Source: Phoronis australis (Eukaryota; Phoronida; Phoronidae). From it: 62,000 nt of DNA. The notes beneath the pieces were generated by a model. That model searched no databases, was not told the DNA's origin, and worked only from the letters and a program-made list of their open reading frames with translations. The DNA is taken from the NCBI GenBank assembly GCA_002633005.1, contig NMRA01000003.1:480696-542695 (forward strand), given 5' to 3'. A program made the position numbers and the translations under genes. Of this stretch, positions 26,201 to 41,200 are shown piece after piece (position 1 is the first letter of the stretch; every line of letters begins with the position of its first letter).

Positions 26201-29200
26201 GTAACAGATATCTGATCTTATCAAAACACAAATATCCAGTACAAATCAAAACATGAATGGAAAGCACATATGGTCTATACGTTTCCACAATTCAAGAAAC
26301 GGAGCTTACTTGAGCATTGATAGCTGTGTCTCAGGCAGTTTTGTGAAAAAGACCAGAATAACCAGTGCCGACACCTTGAAGGTTAATGTAGTGCTGGTGT
26401 CAGTCAACATGGCGCGGTACATGGTGAACACATCACTAAAGGCAGGATGACTTGGATCACTAGCAACCTGCAGTATAAAGGGATATACTATGCTAATGCT
26501 GGTGATGAATCGGACTACACTGGTCCATTAAATTTCGTAAATCCACATTACAATTAACGCATAACGTTAACTTTCAGTCTCAGTCATACCATTTGCTTTC
26601 CCTTTCAGTCATTGAATGCATTCAACCAAAGGGGCAGCAACTTTAACAAAGTGCCTGACCATAAATATAGCCCTTTACAATAAATAAATATAAACGTGTG
26701 TGTGCCTGTACCTGAGTAAAAAGTTAACATACTTTAGTTTCGACTCAACAAATTACCTGAAGTCCTCCTTAAGTTTTCAAAATAGTGTCCCTAAGATTTT
26801 TAAGTTACTGTGGAGTCGAGATTAACTGCATATTAAGTCTAAATTTACGCTGGACCGTACTCTGGAACCCCATAGAAAAACCCCGGACCAACACACATGT
26901 TGTTGTCACATGATGTTTGTTTTGAAGTTCGTCTGCGTGTGTGAGTGAGCAAGTGTGTGCAAGTCATCAGAGTTCATTTGCCAGAGTAAACATGATTGTA
27001 ACAATCTAGGTGTGCATTGTAAGGAAATTAACACAAGCAGTAAAGCAGAACATGGGTTTATTTAGCACTTGCTGTCTCATCTGCTAAAAAATGTTCGAGA
27101 ATTGTCTTGGTAAGACCGATGTCATTGAGTCGCCGGGTGACTGGATGTGTGACAGTCTAACAGTTATTTTTTGGGAGATTCAGGGGTGTAAAGGTGCATA
27201 AGTGTTCACCATCAGTGGGTCATTTTGACTTTAAAAACACCATTTATGACTAATTTAATAATTCCTCCTCAAAGTAACCCAAACATTTTTACAATATTTA
27301 TTTTTTGTCGTTGCTATGTTACCCGTTTCATGAATAGATAGTTCCCAAAGACTAATCTTCGATGACAGGTACTTGAATGCAGCGCACGCTTCCTGGCCAT
27401 GTGCTTTTAACAAAGGTCAAGTTTTTTTTAATCTTCGATTCGCGGTTTTCACATGTACAAAGAAATTTGGATTCCTTCTGAGGGAGAAGATCTGTACAGG
27501 AAAGATACAATACAATCTCTTTGCCAAGTACGCTGCGTCTGTTCTGAAAGGCCAGACCATAATAGGACATGTACCTTGCAAGATCAGCAATAACTTTTGC
27601 GTTCTTTTTGAAGGACGGTAGAAGTTTGAAGTGTAGTCACGGCTAAATACCGACATAGCGCTTATTAGGGCAAATATGGTATGCATTTCACTCACAACTA
27701 TTCAATAATTGAATGATCAATGAAAAAGTATGACAAAGTAGACCAACAACCAATTAACTAAGTAAATGACAGTTTGATATCGAACAAACAATGGATATGA
27801 GAAAACGTTTCATTCCATCATTAAGATGTCGATACGTCCACACTCACTCGTGAGTCAATGATGAAAATATTCTTCAGAAGGCTGAGTGCTGATTCCTTTG
27901 ATTCTTGACTTGATGCTGCAGTCCACCATAAGTGAAACGAAGACCATGAGCCAAGAATGGTGCTGGCGACCTCCAATCCAAATCTGGCAGACATAAGCAA
28001 GATCACATTAAAGCAGTATTACTAAAAAATATTTTCAGAACAAGTGGCTACACGTCAAGTATTTCACAAAAACCAGCATAAATTTGGTAAATAAGTGAAA
28101 GTAAGCAACTTTTACGAGAAAACAATTATCAGAGGACATAAAATTCCGATTCCCCATGATTTTCAAACCCAAACAGCAACTTAAAATGAGACGAATTGTT
28201 GTGCAAGAACAATTATGTAAAGTATTGTAATGCATGAATGGCTGCACCACAAAAATCATGATTCAAGGGGTATTTTTTATCCGTTTCATGTAATGTAAAC
28301 TTTCATGTCACACCTGAAGATCGACCACCACTACCACTATGACATATACACTGTATATAAACACACATAAATCCACTTACTTCTTTCTCGCAGTACTGTC
28401 TTTGATCAAATATTCCAGAACACCATGCAGAATATCACTGACTAGAACACTGTCAGAATGGATGTAATGTGTCAGCTCTCCCATGAAATCTTTCATGACA
28501 GTAACAAGATGGCTCCCAACAGCCATTTTGAATGTGTTGAGGAACAACACCCCCTGGTGTGACTCATTGTGACCAACTGTGGTGAGCACTGGAGTCTTGT
28601 CTAGCAGAACTTTCAGAACGTCTGAAACCTACAAACAATAACTTACAAAGACACTCATTAACGAAAGCAAAATGTTAAACAAGAGCAAAGCAGTGCATTG
28701 CAACGCAAACAATGTACATGTAAATGCAGACGATAAAATGCAGGCAAGTTAAAACAGTAGTGTTATACACATAGCGTACAATGATGATATCACAAATATT
28801 CTGCATACCTGAATGTGTAAAAGGAATGTTAAGTCTAACAGTCGTTGAAATACAACTTGTAGGCTAGGCGACAGGCTGGTCATCACAAGGTGGTCGTTTT
28901 CCTTTCTCACTAAACCCTGCACAAGAAAACAAATACATAACTACAAGATAACAATTTAACTTTTATTGTGTTTATAACCCAACATGACAACACTTTATTC
29001 CTTGTCCTCATATTTATTTATCTACAATATGTCAACAATGAATTCACAACATGTCTGCACTGATGAAGTAGTAACATGTCATAAAAAGCTATCAGAAAAA
29101 AAACACATCAAGTTCCTACCTGAAACACTATGTTCAATAGTTCCACTCCTAGTTGGCTACCAGCTGTAGACACTGAATTGAGATAGCCCGACTTCTGTAG

Positions 29201-32200
29201 ACACTCCAGTCCTGTCACTAAATGTAGTACATGGATTGGATCAAAGGTGTCACTGCCGTAGGACTTGAGCTGGTTCAGCAGGTCACATGCACTATAATAA
29301 AGTCATTCAAGTTAATGTTTAGCATCTGTCTGGTATGCAAACACCAGTTAAAAGGTTGCCCACACCTACATATTAATTAGACAGTTTAAACACCCTGACT
29401 GAAAAAAATAGCAGTACAACATTTCAGTCTTAGTACAAAAAAGGATTCCTCAAACAAAACTTAATGGAGTCATCAAAGCCTGAAGATCACATACCTGTTT
29501 GGTGCCAGTTCTTCTGACAGACACTTTTTGAACTGTGCTTGCAAAGGGGCAGGCAGGTAACGATTGAAAATGTGCAGTATTTGCTCACACTGTAACAAAG
29601 ATCATGTCACTGATCACAACAACTAGTGAGTACACGAGAATAATCTTTAATATAAGCTTTCTTTCTATGCCATATAGATTCATAACGCAAACACCACTAA
29701 CAAAAATGTTTACGTTCAACTGCTATTGCCTTGTTTTGCATCAAGATGAAAACATATCTGGTACAATCACTTCTTAATCTTAAAATATTTATTCAGGTAG
29801 AAACTAGATTAATCTGTCGTTCACCTTATGCATATTGTCTGTATTAAATGCAAAACATTACCTCCTCAGGTAGCTTGGTGACCACTTCAACATCTCCTAG
29901 ATTAAATCCAACATTAGCAGGACACAAGGTACAGCGACAAACCAGAAACCACAAACTGTCATTCCACACATCAGGTGGCACCACCTACAATGGGGGTCAG
30001 ATGACATGAAAACACAGACAGAATATTGAGAATCTCAGCAAGATCACTTGGCTTCAACCAAATACATGAAATGAACAATACATACAGTCGGACCATGACC
30101 TAATTATTCACAATTTAGTTCTTACCTGAAAAAATTCCTTCGGAAACTTTGCCATCAATACACTCAAAAAGTTGAGTAGCCGGACGACGACTGTACACTT
30201 TGACCTAAAACCAGAAGATACAAATGAAAATTTAATAATGAAGACCAAGGAATATCTAACCACAAACTTGAACACACCTACAGCAGGACATCTTATGCAT
30301 TCTTGAACAATCAGCAAATTTCAGTAGGTGAATGAGACAGACAACCCACCTGTTGTACAAATCTGCTTCTAAAGGTGTGAACACCGTAGTTAATGAGTTC
30401 CCTTTGAAGGAGTGACTGGCTTCCTCAATGCTGTGTAAGGCAAGGTGAGACAGGAAGTATTGCACAGACTTAAAGATGTTTGCCCCGGAAGAGCCTACAA
30501 AACAATAACAACCAAACTACCACAATGATCAAATTGTGATGATTTCCTTAGGATCGATAATTTAAAGGCGAAGGCAACCTTTTTCCATGTCATTTTGAGC
30601 TAAAATAAGGTTGGTTGGTTATCCTAGACATATTTTCCACTTAATTACAGCTTTTCGTAATTTTATTAATTACTCGTCCGCTACTCCGGAAGTGACGTTT
30701 TAGGAGGCAAGCATTTCGCGCCAATTTCTTTTCATATAGTCTGACTGTGAGAGCTGCCGAGTCAGTCATTGTTCTACCTCGGTTGTGTTAAGTTCCGTCG
30801 TCGTTTGCTTTCATTTACTAGTCAGTCAACATGCCACACTGTTGCTGCGTACCGGGATGTAGTAATTATCGGCTCACGCGCGCTTTGGGAGTGCCTTTGC
30901 ATCGCTTTCCGATGGATGACACACTTCGCCGTACTTGGCTCGTTCGTGTGAAGAACGCAGCGTTACCCGTCCACGCAACGTACAAAGCAGTGGAGAATTA
31001 CCGTGTGTGTGGCAAGCACTTTCTGCCGTCCGATTACGAAAGGGATTTGTACGCTGAACTGATGAAGGTCCCCGCGAAACAACGCTTGAAGAAGGATGCC
31101 ATTCCGTCTGTGTTGATTCCCGGCAGTGCCCCGTCGCCACCCCCGAGAAGTGCGTTTTTGAAGCGAGAAGCCTCGCGAGCTGTGGCCAGTACAGTGACTG
31201 GAGCCAGTGGAGGCACTTCATCTACTGTCACCCGTGCCTCCGAACGTACCCCAGAGCGTGCAATTCCTGGAACCAGTAGTGATTCGCCCTGTGCTGTTTT
31301 CTCCAGCCCAGAGCCTCTAAGCAGCCCTGCAGCGATATTGAGTAGTGGGAGTGATTACAGGCCCAGTTCGACACCCAGTGAAGAGGACAGTTCGTCGTCC
31401 AGTGAACAGATCGGTGAGCCAAACTTTGATAAGTTTATTGTGGACTTGTCTAAAGTGTTGGAGCTATTTAGAAGGTGCCAGGTGTGTGGCGAGGGAGTCA
31501 CACGACACGATGTAAGCAGTTTGGGTGCTCAGGTCACCATCCAGTGGGAGTGTGTCGCGGGACACTCTGGCAAGTGGGACAGTTGTTCCTCTGTCCGTGG
31601 TATGCCGGAGGTCCACTTAACCATGTCCAGTAGTGGCTTGGCCTCGTCGAACTCTGAACAGCACAAGCATTCCATTGAGGTAGGCATAACAACGCACACA
31701 GTGCATTTGCACCAAGATGTGTCACCACGTCTGTCCTCAGTAGCCGCCTCGTTTCTCTCAACAGCTGCCTGTGCCTGTGCGTACTCTGCCTCGTTATACT
31801 CGGGCTCAAACATGTACCCACCCACTGAATGTCCGTGAAAAAATTCCTCGTCACCACTGCTGTGAACAAGGTCTCCGTTACTCACACTACTGTCACTGTG
31901 ATGCGGGTCACCGACTCCAGCCATTTTCAGCTTACAACACACTAAACAATCCCTAAATCCAACGTAGTTGAGTTCTCTATTAACCCATCTTGCCGCAGAA
32001 TACTCGCCGATGGAAAGTGGTGGCGACAATTGTTGAAAAATAGCACAAAACAAAAGTAGAATAGAGCAGATTCGCACGGTAAAGTCAACGCAAAACCAAG
32101 TGGCGGGAAACGCTTGCCTCCTAAAACGTCACTTCCGGAATAGCGGACGAGTAATTTATAAAATTACGAAAAGCTGTAATTAAGTGGAAAATATGTCTAG

Positions 32201-35200
32201 GACAACCAACCAACCTTATTTTAGCTCAAAATGACATGGAAAAAGGTTGCCTTCGCCTTTAAACAACTATGATATTTTGTTTGTTTCCCAAATGCAACAA
32301 AAGTATAGATCTTGTAGTTTTAATAACAAAAAATGTCATTTATCCAAGGTAGAATGCAGAACAAAATTCCGTTAACAGCTGATGTCACTATAGTTTTGAA
32401 AAACTAAAGAAATGTAGAATTTACCATACGCAAAATTAATGGTACATTAGAAAAACACAACAAAAATGAAACTTACTACTGTAACAATTATAATGCTGGT
32501 AAATGTATATGTATGTTTATGTATATTTGTATTGTAATTGTTAGTTTGTTACAATAAATGTTTGAAAAAAGTGATAATTTTAGTCTCAAAATAATCCCTC
32601 CTAAAAGCACATACATATAAATAGTACATAATTACAGTAACTGACTATGAATTATATTGAAAAAGACGAACCAGTGAATAACTGCAGGGGGGTCAGTAGG
32701 TGCTGACCAAATACCCAGGTGTATCCATCCAAAGCAGCCAACAGGGAATCAAACCAGTGAAGGGTGGACCGTAGTGTGAATGTGTCCGACAAACACACTA
32801 GGACAGGGAACTTGGCAATGCCACCACGGTGACTCACAGCACCACTCAGCTCCAGCCTGTAATAAACTACATGGTATGAAGTATCACATGCTGGCAATGT
32901 AAATGGACCCAGAACACAGGGACATACAACACCCACAGTGGCTACAGTACAACTCCGCTGTAGGCTAACACACAACATACAGAATTATAAATGTGACTTA
33001 AGTTTTTAAAACTGTGTTGGGAAACTTAGGTGTCGAATAAAAAGCAGTGGGTGGTGTTAACAATAAAGAACTCTCTTTTTGTGATCGGAATAGATTGAGA
33101 ACAGGAAACAGTTCATCAGCAAGGGGCTGTGTGATAAGGGACCATGGGATTTACCTGAACGCAGGAACTTCTGTGAGAAGGTCCCTTGCTTCAATTGCCA
33201 TGCTTAGTGCTTAGTTCCCCATAAAAAAGGCTACTCACAACCCTGTTTACAAACAAATCCTAGCTAACTTAAATTGTTAGAAAATCAACTTCATATTTTG
33301 GATTGTGCAGCACATTGTAAAAGGGCAAATCAGTTTATTAATAAATACTCAATGATAAAAATGCCTTTTGTAGTTCACCTCATTCAGATTTAGAAATAGT
33401 TGCCTCTGTGTGTCTGCATAGCTCATCATGAGACACAGCACGCATTTCACAAACACAAGTAAAGCTAGCGTGATCATTTGCTTCACTAGTACTCCATGGT
33501 GATATCTTGAGAAGAAACTTGTTCTACAGAAGACACCCCCAGCACTCCTGAGGAAACAAGCTTAACGTACCTGTCAATGAAGAACCTTGGCTTATTTTTC
33601 TCTAGTAAGATTTTGAAGTACTCAATGGGACTAGATATGCCTGAAAAACAATAGCCTCCAAGTAATATTTTTGTCAGTTATGGAACTTTTAACTTTAGGC
33701 AAATTTTCAACACATGATTACATTAACCTAACAAAAAGCCAGTTGTAAACTGCAGACAATAGTGCAGACGCTAGTGCAGATGCTAGTGCAACAAACTGCA
33801 TGTTCAGATGGTCACTGACCTTTCTTTATCATAGTTATGAAAATCAGACAAGAAAACACAAAGTATAACTTCTCAGACATTCCATATCCCAAAAGAAATC
33901 TAATGCAACACAAATGAAAAAGATGATCAAAGTAAAGGAGATTAACCTCCTGGCACCTCACTTACTTGGAAGACAGGTACACAACTTGAATACAAGCTCC
34001 ATGCAGGTGTGTCGGCAGGCAGTCTGTGCTCGACCACACTGTTGTAACAGCCAACTTACAGCTTCCTCCAGGTTACACCTGGACCAACACCTGCACATGA
34101 TGTTAACTAAGCTATCTCAACAAGTCAAGTCAAGTCAATGGATGTGACTTGAAACAAAAGTAAAGCAAAGCATTGAAATGCACCCACGACTGCACTATAA
34201 ATGATACGCTTCTAGTTGTGTTTATTCGTGTCATAAATATGGCCAGTAGGGGGCCCAGAATACGTCAAATCCGTAAAAAAAATGGGCAGGTATCATCATT
34301 GCTCTAACAGAAACCTATTTGCCAAGTTTCACTAAAATCCGTTTGGAACTCTGTAAATACGGATTCAGCAAACACCAAAAAAATAAAATTGCCATTAAAA
34401 GCACAGCAGTAATCGGACTTGTCCAAAGTCGTCATCATTTGTCGTCAGCTCCAAGCTCCATAGGAACACATCAGAGCACATTCATAAAGATCTTCCCAGG
34501 TGCTTTGGAGATACAGAAGTGGATGCCATACACCAAGATGCCCAGATGCAGATGGCGGTAAAATGCAGTCACATATTTTTATGCGGGTGCGTAACAAAAA
34601 GTATCTTGAAAACATTTAACTTTCACTGGTGATTTATTTGCCATTTATATTATGAGATCAGTTTGGAAAGCTAGACAACAATTACTTTAATATAACATAA
34701 TTATTAATATTAAATTTACTGTGGGTAGCCCCTTCAATGCAAAAACATTAGTCTTATTTATCGTGTTTAGCCTACACTGTGTGGCAACAATCAAAACTGG
34801 GAAGTATCACAGCACAGTCAATATAGTGTTCTTGTCGGTGAATTAACAAACTGGGAAACTCTTTTTAAAGAATTTCCAGAATCACTGCACACTAAAAATA
34901 GGCTGACTCAGGATCTTCAAATCACCACATAAGTTTCTCAAACATGTAATATAATTGAAATAGTGAACATACATTGTATAGGTCTTGGTTAAACTTAAAA
35001 CACAGAGTATTGTGTCAAGATGTTTTAGTTTGAAACCCTCAAAGGCTTTAACAGGACAAACAGAGAATAAATATACTGCAACAGACAAAAATAGTTTTTT
35101 AACGAGCATTGTTCCGATAAGAAATCTTTCCACTTAATGTTAAAGTGTTCTTACTTTGGCTTCCTCCTGTTGACCTCATGACCTTTCAACAACATGGCCG

Positions 35201-38200
35201 CCTTTGTGCTCATGATTTTCTCCACATGTTTCAACACTTGCTTGCCTGCCTCTTGTGTTCCCAACGATTTCTCATCATTGTGGGCTATAGCCAGACTTTC
35301 CACAAAGTTGTAGAGAATCTCAAAGATAAAGGTGTCCACCAACGCATCCTCCTCCCTGAAAACAGCATAATTAAAGTTCAAACTACCATTTGCTTTCGTT
35401 GCCCAATACAAAAAAGACAGATTTTCTGTGAACGAAGTATATTGATATGTTGACTTTTCATTACTAGATTTTATTAATACAAGGAGCAAAAAAACAGTGT
35501 TCAAAGTGAAAACGACTTGGAAAATCACATTGTTGAGAATTTTTAATGACATTTTAGAGCTCAAGACAAAACATGAATTTTATAGATGCTAGCAGAGCAA
35601 GTAACAATTATTAAGATATATGTTCCAATTTCAAATTCATTCATCGTCTAACCTTAACACTCTGTATATGTTGTTGAAGGCTAGAGCAGCTCCAAAACGC
35701 TTGAACGAACTTGGATGTAAAGAATAACTGTACAGACGCTTCATGAGCGATTTGGCGTTCACTGGGCTTCTCTTCTGTTGCTAAACAGGGCAACAAAGGT
35801 AGTGATATATCATTTCATCTAATCACAATATCTAATCACAAAAACGGTATATTGTAATGAAATATTGTGGATTGATTACATTTGCATGCTGTAAGATCAC
35901 TGACGTGAATTGTTTATTAAAAATCACTGGCATACAATATTCATATGGATGTAAAACCACCGTCTGGACAAAGAAAGTGAAGTGGATTGGGGTGAGCAAA
36001 TATCATGTACTAGTGACAAACAGTATGAACTCAACGACTTTTCACTTAGTGAACATTTAATGGGGTCAAAACAGATCAAGTTATACTCCCGCAATGCAGT
36101 CAATAAATAACACATGAAATCTCACAAATTTGGCAATTTGGTCTCAATCACCAGAAAATCAAACACAAATAACCATAAGGTACTGGGTTTTACTATGTCT
36201 TTTATGGTTTCGGAGACTTCTTCTTTTCCTACAAGTGAATACTTATCAACAGTGGAAAAACTGAAATGCTCATTTTTCCTCAACAGTTATTGAAACTTCA
36301 AGACAGGACAACAAGAACTCCATCAGACTAAGCATAATCAATCACAAAAGACACATAGATGACATTCTAACACGGTATTTGTTCTATAGAGAAAATCACT
36401 ACCAAAAATCCCTTTTGGCGCTTCACAAAGTACTGCTCTATTGAACACTGTCACACACACCTTAATTAATGGAACATGAACCAATTTTCTGCTATCCTTT
36501 CACACAACTATAGTGACCTACTGGCGAACTCAATGTTCATTTCAACATCACCTCATTAACAATGAGCACCAAATTACTAGCTCCTAACCAAGCACAGCAG
36601 ACGTGCACAAACCTCTTTTGACGTCTGCTTGATGGACCACTTCAGGAACTCATTGACAGAGCGAGCACTCATGTCTCTCAAAGCAGAGTCTTCAGGTTGG
36701 GACAGACCATCCTAGAAACAAAGCCCAAATAAGGTCACTTTATATTCCAGCATCTTATACTACAGTTCGTACAAAGGTAAATCGGGTTAACGGAAAAAAG
36801 CACATTCTAAATGCAGAATATTTCACCACAAATTCCCAACATTTTCATGCATGAATAGTACAAAACAACGAACTATATAAGTCCAGTCAGACACTCATGG
36901 AAATTAGCGACAGTATGTCCCAGAGGAGGGATTCAGCAAAGAACATTTTTCTGGTCTTTCTTAAAGTCAAAGTTCAACGTAAAGGAAGCAGAAGATCTTA
37001 CAAGTGGTTGTTGATTTATAAAAAAAATATATTTTTTAAATTTTGAGAATGAAGTACACAACATATTTTCCAACAGGAGCAAAACTGACAAACAAAAACG
37101 AACCATAATAGAGTCTAGCAGTGCCATAGTTTCCGGGCTCTCAAACGTCCGATTTTGTGTGAACCAATGAATGAGCTGAATCACCAAAGGTTCAAACAGT
37201 TGCTTGGCAACCTGCAACACAATCACATCCAAAACATTCCATACCTAAGATATTTCTGGCAACAATTTAAACATCTGCAAAACAGAAATGGCCATTTAAA
37301 TGATTTAACATCAAGAGCGTGGATTTTAAAAGGTGTATACTTATGAAAGCCATGATATAAAATTAATATAATGAACTTAACAATCGATATAATGAACTTA
37401 ACTTAAAGCAACAATAAACTCGCACTTCATCCAAAAATGAACTTTTGATTATGACGGCTCACTGCTATAAAATTGATCTCACCTAGTTCTTTACCCACAT
37501 GAGAAGTGAGTTTGGACTTCTAAACAAGTAAAAATTGATTTTTTCTCGAGACCGTGCTCGGCACTTAAAATGACAAAAAGTGACTAGCACACTTGCAGAA
37601 GTTTGTTTCTAGCACTAACAGTTTTTTCAAAGCCCATATAGTGGCACCTATTTCATAATGGTAAGTGGTCTAAACCAAAAGTTGGTTAACATGATGTAAG
37701 TTATAGTCACTTTAAATTGAAACAAGATCAACCAAACGTTAAAATCAATCAATCAATCAATACATTTATTGTACATCATAGGCATGGCCTACACATACGT
37801 AAATTCAAATGTAAATTCAGAATATTTACACTGAGAGCAATTATTCTCTTAAAGCCACAGCCTTCTGAATATACAATCTTGACTCAATACTAACTTCAAT
37901 TATTGAATAAATTGATACAATGCATCACCTGCTCAACATCAGAGGCCAGCTTTAACAGAGCAGGGAAGCACTTTCTGTACAGCCTGTGGATACTCTTGCG
38001 TTCGTTGGATGACCCCTGATCACTGACCGGCTGTTGGACGCTAGTACCCAGCATGTAGAGTACGAGAGAGTGCAGGAGTTCACAGGCCGCGACCTTTGTC
38101 TGGCGGTCACTAGAGGACACAGCTAGCTCAGTGACAACAGGAAGGAATGGGTCTACAATATGAAGGTATGGCTCAGGCATTAGTGAGAACATAGTTGACC

Positions 38201-41200
38201 TGGACTATTTACTGAAGGTGAGTATGCACTGACTTAGGTCCATGTGTTTGTATGTCTTTTTTGGAACTAGGCACATGCGTCTACATGTGTATACATGATT
38301 AAAATAAAACGTTTTAAAGTTAAATTGAGCACAGCTAAAGTGGCAAAGTTCAAAGAAAGGTAAAATAAGAATGATAAGCATTTTATGAAGCCACAAATAA
38401 CACGTATGACCTTCATTCCAACCACAGTATACCCACAGAAAACAAGAGAGGTTACTTGCCTTGTTACAAGACTCTATTTTTGTAACGTAACTATGTAAAA
38501 CTAAATTATAACACTGCTATTGTCTGATACGGGATACCCAAAGGTATAATAGTACACTCAATAAAAGCTTAAACTAACCTAAAAACAGCCGAGGTTTGAC
38601 ATCCACAAAAGGCATGTCAAACTTCAAGTGACGCTCCGTGTCCCAAGCAATGGCTGACTTAGACAGTTCTTCCATATCTTTGCACAGCAGAGCTGAGTTG
38701 TAGCGACCGCCCAGAGATCCCAGCAGCTTGACTATACGCTTTTTAACCACAGACAGTTGGGTATCTTGAGACTAACAGAGAAATAAACTCCACAAATACA
38801 CGAAAAGCAGCTGTTTCATTCATAAAATGTGCTTTTTAATCATACATAAATTCAAAATATCTGCACAAATACAGTTTAGTATAAACCTTGCTTCTTTCGT
38901 TCCCGAGTTATACAATGAGCAGCATACAGGACCACAAAGAGAGCACTGTAACTTGAGGACATAGACCCCCGAATGGACGTACACATGACAATTACACACC
39001 TGCAAATTTTTTCCAGCACTTCGTAAAGTCTTGAGTGGCAGTTTCTTTCTACCCCGCCCACTTGTACTGCCAGACTGCACCGCGATACTTGAGTCGGTCA
39101 AGTCATCTGCACCTGACAAATTCACAAAGTGTGTGAGTCTAAGTCAGGGGCCAGCAACAGTCTTGGGCATCGCAGCCATATTTCTCACAGGTTTGGCCAC
39201 GCAAAAAAAGGAAAGTTTGCAGTGATCACCAATGCAGAATGAAAATTAAAAGATACTTTTAATCCTTCTGTTTACCAATTTAAAGTATAGAGTGAATCAT
39301 GTCAATCAAACCACATAACTGAAGGACGTAAAACTACAACGGTTCCTGTATGTATTGGAGTGTTTTACTTCAGAGCTACTCAACTTCGGCAGCCATTTTG
39401 CTTATAAAGCATCAACAGATATTAATTATGTTAATTTTCAAAAAATTGAAATATTGATGTCATGATAGAAGAGCATCATCTGGAAATATGTTTTGACTTA
39501 TTTTTTTTGCATTGACAGATGTTCGTCGCAAAAATGAACTAAAATGAAGCAGAACCTTGGACTGACTATTGACTTTTAAGTTAACTCGCAAATTATTTTG
39601 AACATTCACACTAACATTGAACTGTACAACATCATTGTTGGCCAGCAACTCATTCTATGAAGACCAACAGGATTAAGACAACAAACATTATGGAAATATG
39701 TCGCTATGGCAAACCTTTATCAGGAGTTCTGAGATATTTGTCTAGGCATGGCAACAAGTCTTTGTAATATGGCTGCAGAGCAGCTGGCTTCAGTTGGTCT
39801 ATCCAGTATTCAAGAGCACGCAGAGCAGCTTGGGCCAATGGGAGATAACTGAGGCCAAGTTTGAATGCACTCTGAAATGGAGATAGTGAACAATTTTATT
39901 TTGATGTCAACTTTAACGTCCACTTTGCAGTGTCACAAACATGTTACTTTGTAATGAGGATCAGACTTCAATCACATTTTCCAGTTTTGTAATTACAATC
40001 CAGTTACACCAGACTAATTTCAGTTCACAACAACAAATGCTGTTCAAAACTAATGCTCTACAAAAGCTGTTTCTATATTAAGAGTCTTCCTCCAAAACGT
40101 AACAGAACCGATGTTCTTTTATATTTAGACATTTCAAAGAGAAAAGAATAAGGGCCAGAGTTATAAACTAATTAAATATGATACTTATAACTTTGCTTTT
40201 TATTCAGCTTGATTTCAAACTTGTCACAACTTAGTGATTGTCAGGTTACATTGCCTGTGAATTTGTTGATCAAGAGTTAGCTCGGACAGTGCAGAAACTG
40301 TCTAAAGACATACGGGACTATTCTCGGAGACAGCTTGTGAGCTAATTATAGCTATCAGACCAACATGACAATACTTAATACTTTCTTAAAGATAAGAATG
40401 AACACCACACAATCAGATGTCACATTGAATGCTCTGTAGAATCTGCAATAATTGTTTGAACAAGGAAAATGGTGTCTCGATATATAAACTGAAATAAGAT
40501 CTTACCTGGACAGCGGGTACTATTGCAGACAGGTTCACTTCAACTATCTCTCTAGGCAGAGACAGCACCATCACCAGACAAGAGGCCAGCAGTTCATCCT
40601 TGTATTGCTTCATACGCACTAGAACCTGCAACAAGAATATCTTACCCTTGTTTTTTTAGAGAACTTAAAAAAAAAACGATTTCTCGTGGCCACTTTTTTC
40701 AGATCATCAGAACAATTTTGGCCCAAGTGGCTCCCCAACCTGGCAGCAGCAACATATTTCCACTCTCTAACATCCTTGCCACTACAGGGTGCTAATTGGA
40801 GTCTGTGAAGTTTCAAAATTCACAAATTTCTACTCTTCCTAATGTACACTTTTTGGTTATACTGAGCTTTAAATTTGACAAGTTTGTTGTTTTTAAACAG
40901 TCTGTTGGTATAGACGGAGTAACTACCAGTCTTTTACACGCAAATGGTTCAGTGGAATTAGAGCATCAGGTACCGCATTTGCATCCCAGTTCATACCAAA
41001 ATTTCCGTAGACATGAAGAAACAATCATGTGGTATGAAAGACACTAAGATGTACTCTCCCAGTCAAGCAGATACATTACAAATCAACATACAATGGATAG
41101 GAAGTCAACATGTGTTATAATTGTTTATTTCTAATGTGCCTAATCTAAAAGTATCCATGCATCTAATTGTAGTAGAATTTTTTCACTTCCAAAAACTGTA

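Larger units (their letters stand above)
30566..32258 (+). mobile_element. Kolobok-like DNA transposon, internally deleted, in PRKDC intron 30
   Basis: A complete 1,693-bp element. TTAA is present at both ends (30,562-30,565 and 32,259-32,262). The terminal inverted repeats are about 155 bp and start AGGCGAAGGCAACC; I count three mismatches in the first 149 positions, so the insertion is fairly recent. It carries a THAP-type transposase N-terminal region (plus strand) and an opposing cysteine-rich ORF (minus strand). The catalytic part of the transposase is missing, so it is non-autonomous. TTAA duplication plus a THAP transposase is characteristic of Kolobok; piggyBac shares TTAA but lacks THAP, and P elements make 8-bp duplications. 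Confidence 0.9.

Noticed and set aside
30566-32258. piggyBac element, on the basis of TTAA
   Set aside because: The THAP domain, zinc knuckle and 155-bp TIRs point to Kolobok instead.
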